Part shown: piece by piece, positions 63,396 to 64,000 of the stretch
Layout: each line of letters begins with the position of its first letter
How positions within the stretch are numbered: the first letter of the stretch is position 1
DNA from: Rhizobium hidalgonense
GTDB taxonomy: Bacteria > Pseudomonadota > Alphaproteobacteria > Rhizobiales > Rhizobiaceae
Reading direction: 5' to 3'
DNA length: 64,000 nucleotides
NCBI RefSeq assembly: GCF_002914525.1
Contig: NZ_LODW01000045.1
Coordinates: 62,001-126,000 of the forward strand
Notes under the pieces: model-generated
Told to the model about the DNA's origin: nothing
The model's database searches: none
Seen by the model: the letters and a program-made list of their open reading frames with translations, nothing else
Position numbers and translations under genes: made by a program

Positions 63396-64000
63396 TCAGG
63401 GTCGCGCGTTTGTGGCGCGGCGGCGCTTGGCCTCGTCATATTTCAGCTCGATGTAGCGCTTGGCGTGCGCCGCGAGCGGATCATTATCCTCCCAGGTATC
63501 ACGCCAGATTGCGCAGGCGAGCGACAGGCCTTCGTCGACGACCGTCGTCGAGAAGCTCTCGAACACGACGTCGCCGATGTAGCCGATATCGAGCAGAGCG
63601 TCGAAAATCAGATCGAAATTGATGACGCCGTCACCCAGATAACCGCGATTGCTTTCACCGATGTGGAAGTAACCGATCTTGTCGCCGGTCAGGCGGATCG
63701 CGGCGGCCGGATTGGCTTCCTCGATGTTCATGTGGAACGTATCGAGATGGAGACGAACATGCTCCGATCCCGTCTCGGCGATGAACTTCAGCCCCTGCGC
63801 CGCGGTATTCAGCAGGTTGGTCTCGAACCGGTTGACCACCTCCAGCACGAGATCGACATTCGCCTGACGGGCGATTTCGCCGGTCGCGGCGATCGCGGCG
63901 ACGCTGTTGTCCCAGCCCTTCTTCGTCGGCTGGCGATTGTACTTGGTGTGCGCGGAATAGAGAATCCCGCCGAGCTTGTTGCCGCCAATGTCACGGACGG
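63396..64000 (-). CDS. Ketose 3-epimerase (D-tagatose/D-psicose 3-epimerase family), 5' part beyond the window
   Basis: 201 codons of the C-terminal part are visible; the start lies past the right edge. The TIM-barrel pattern LGGILYSAHTKY, VLEVVNRFETNLLNTAAQGL, LHLDTFHMNIEEA, YFHIGESNRGYLGDGVINFD and DVVFESFSTT matches D-tagatose/D-psicose 3-epimerases. Metal-binding Glu (in LEVVN), Asp (in LDTFHMN) and Glu (in VVFESF) are in place, as are His and Arg around HIGESNRG. Such enzymes interconvert tagatose with sorbose and fructose with psicose. Confidence 0.9.
   Translation of the reverse strand, partial: VRDIGGNKLGGILYSAHTKYNRQPTKKGWDNSVAAIAATGEIARQANVDLVLEVVNRFETNLLNTAAQGLKFIAETGSEHVRLHLDTFHMNIEEANPAAAIRLTGDKIGYFHIGESNRGYLGDGVINFDLIFDALLDIGYIGDVVFESFSTTVVDEGLSLACAIWRDTWEDNDPLAAHAKRYIELKYDEAKRRRATNARP

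Noticed and set aside
1..64000. CRISPR arrays, insertion sequences, prophage, tRNA or rRNA genes
   Set aside because: I found no spaced direct-repeat array, transposase, integrase, phage structural gene or RNA gene on reading both strands.

Overview
The window looks like a chromosomal segment from an alphaproteobacterium of the Rhizobium group (close to R. leguminosarum / R. etli). The evidence is the high-GC codon use, the order of the flagellar and chemotaxis genes (the Sinorhizobium/Rhizobium fla-che cluster with visN-visR, icpA, cheS and cheT), the SecD-SecF fusion, several ku genes and Rhizobium-type short palindromic repeats. This is inference from gene content; I ran no database search.

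Region 1 (1-24.2 kb) is motility and chemotaxis. A minus-strand run flgB-flgC-fliE-flgG-flgA-flgI-motE leaves the left edge. A second minus-strand unit, flgF-fliI-membrane protein, ends at a terminator at 3.87 kb. A plus-strand unit motA-fliM-fliN-fliG-(hairpin)-flhB-orf faces away from flgF. The master regulators visN-visR follow on the minus strand. Then comes one long minus-strand operon: icpA-cheS-cheY1-cheA-cheW-cheR-cheB-cheY2-cheD-cheT-fliF, with many ATGA stop/start overlaps and a strong hairpin at its end. It encodes a receptor, kinase, adapter, methylation enzymes and two response regulators, plus CheT, which carries a CheZ-like DxxxQ motif.

Region 2 (24.6-31.5 kb) is housekeeping and envelope: a possible 37-residue membrane peptide, a GT39-type glycosyltransferase, a small Xre regulator divergent from a YbaL/Kef-type K+/H+ antiporter, a small membrane-anchored protein, and SecDF with a clear terminator. 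Region 3 (31.6-38.8 kb) is dense in two-component signalling: a minimal histidine kinase, three receiver-only proteins, a LuxR-type regulator, a membrane kinase whose PAS domain keeps the FixL haem residues, and a receiver-kinase-receiver hybrid.

Region 4 (38.8-45.8 kb) is stress and repair: a fusion of an MhqO-like VOC dioxygenase with an MhqD-like hydrolase, an EamA transporter, an FAD protein, an OsmC protein, a DUF2188 protein and two convergent ku genes without ligD. Region 5 (46.2-52 kb) appears to be a surface-polysaccharide islet: an O-antigen-ligase/polymerase-like protein, a beta-helix protein and an acyltransferase with an SGNH domain, followed by a lipase-like hydrolase.

Region 6 (52-64 kb) is a polyol/ketose catabolic locus. 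A LacI-type repressor converges on a minus-strand operon (aldolase, Gfo/Idh/MocA oxidoreductase, PfkB kinase, sorbitol-dehydrogenase-like SDR, zinc dehydrogenase). The putative promoter of that operon is bracketed by two near-identical 18-bp LacI-type operators 53 bp apart. Upstream lies a second set: a ketose 3-epimerase (cut by the window edge), a ROK regulator, a tagatose-kinase-like PfkB, a GatZ/KbaZ-family protein, a ribitol-dehydrogenase-like SDR and another SDR. The inferred logic is polyol to ketohexose, then C3 epimerisation, phosphorylation, and 4-epimerisation or aldol cleavage into central metabolism. No transporter is visible inside the window.
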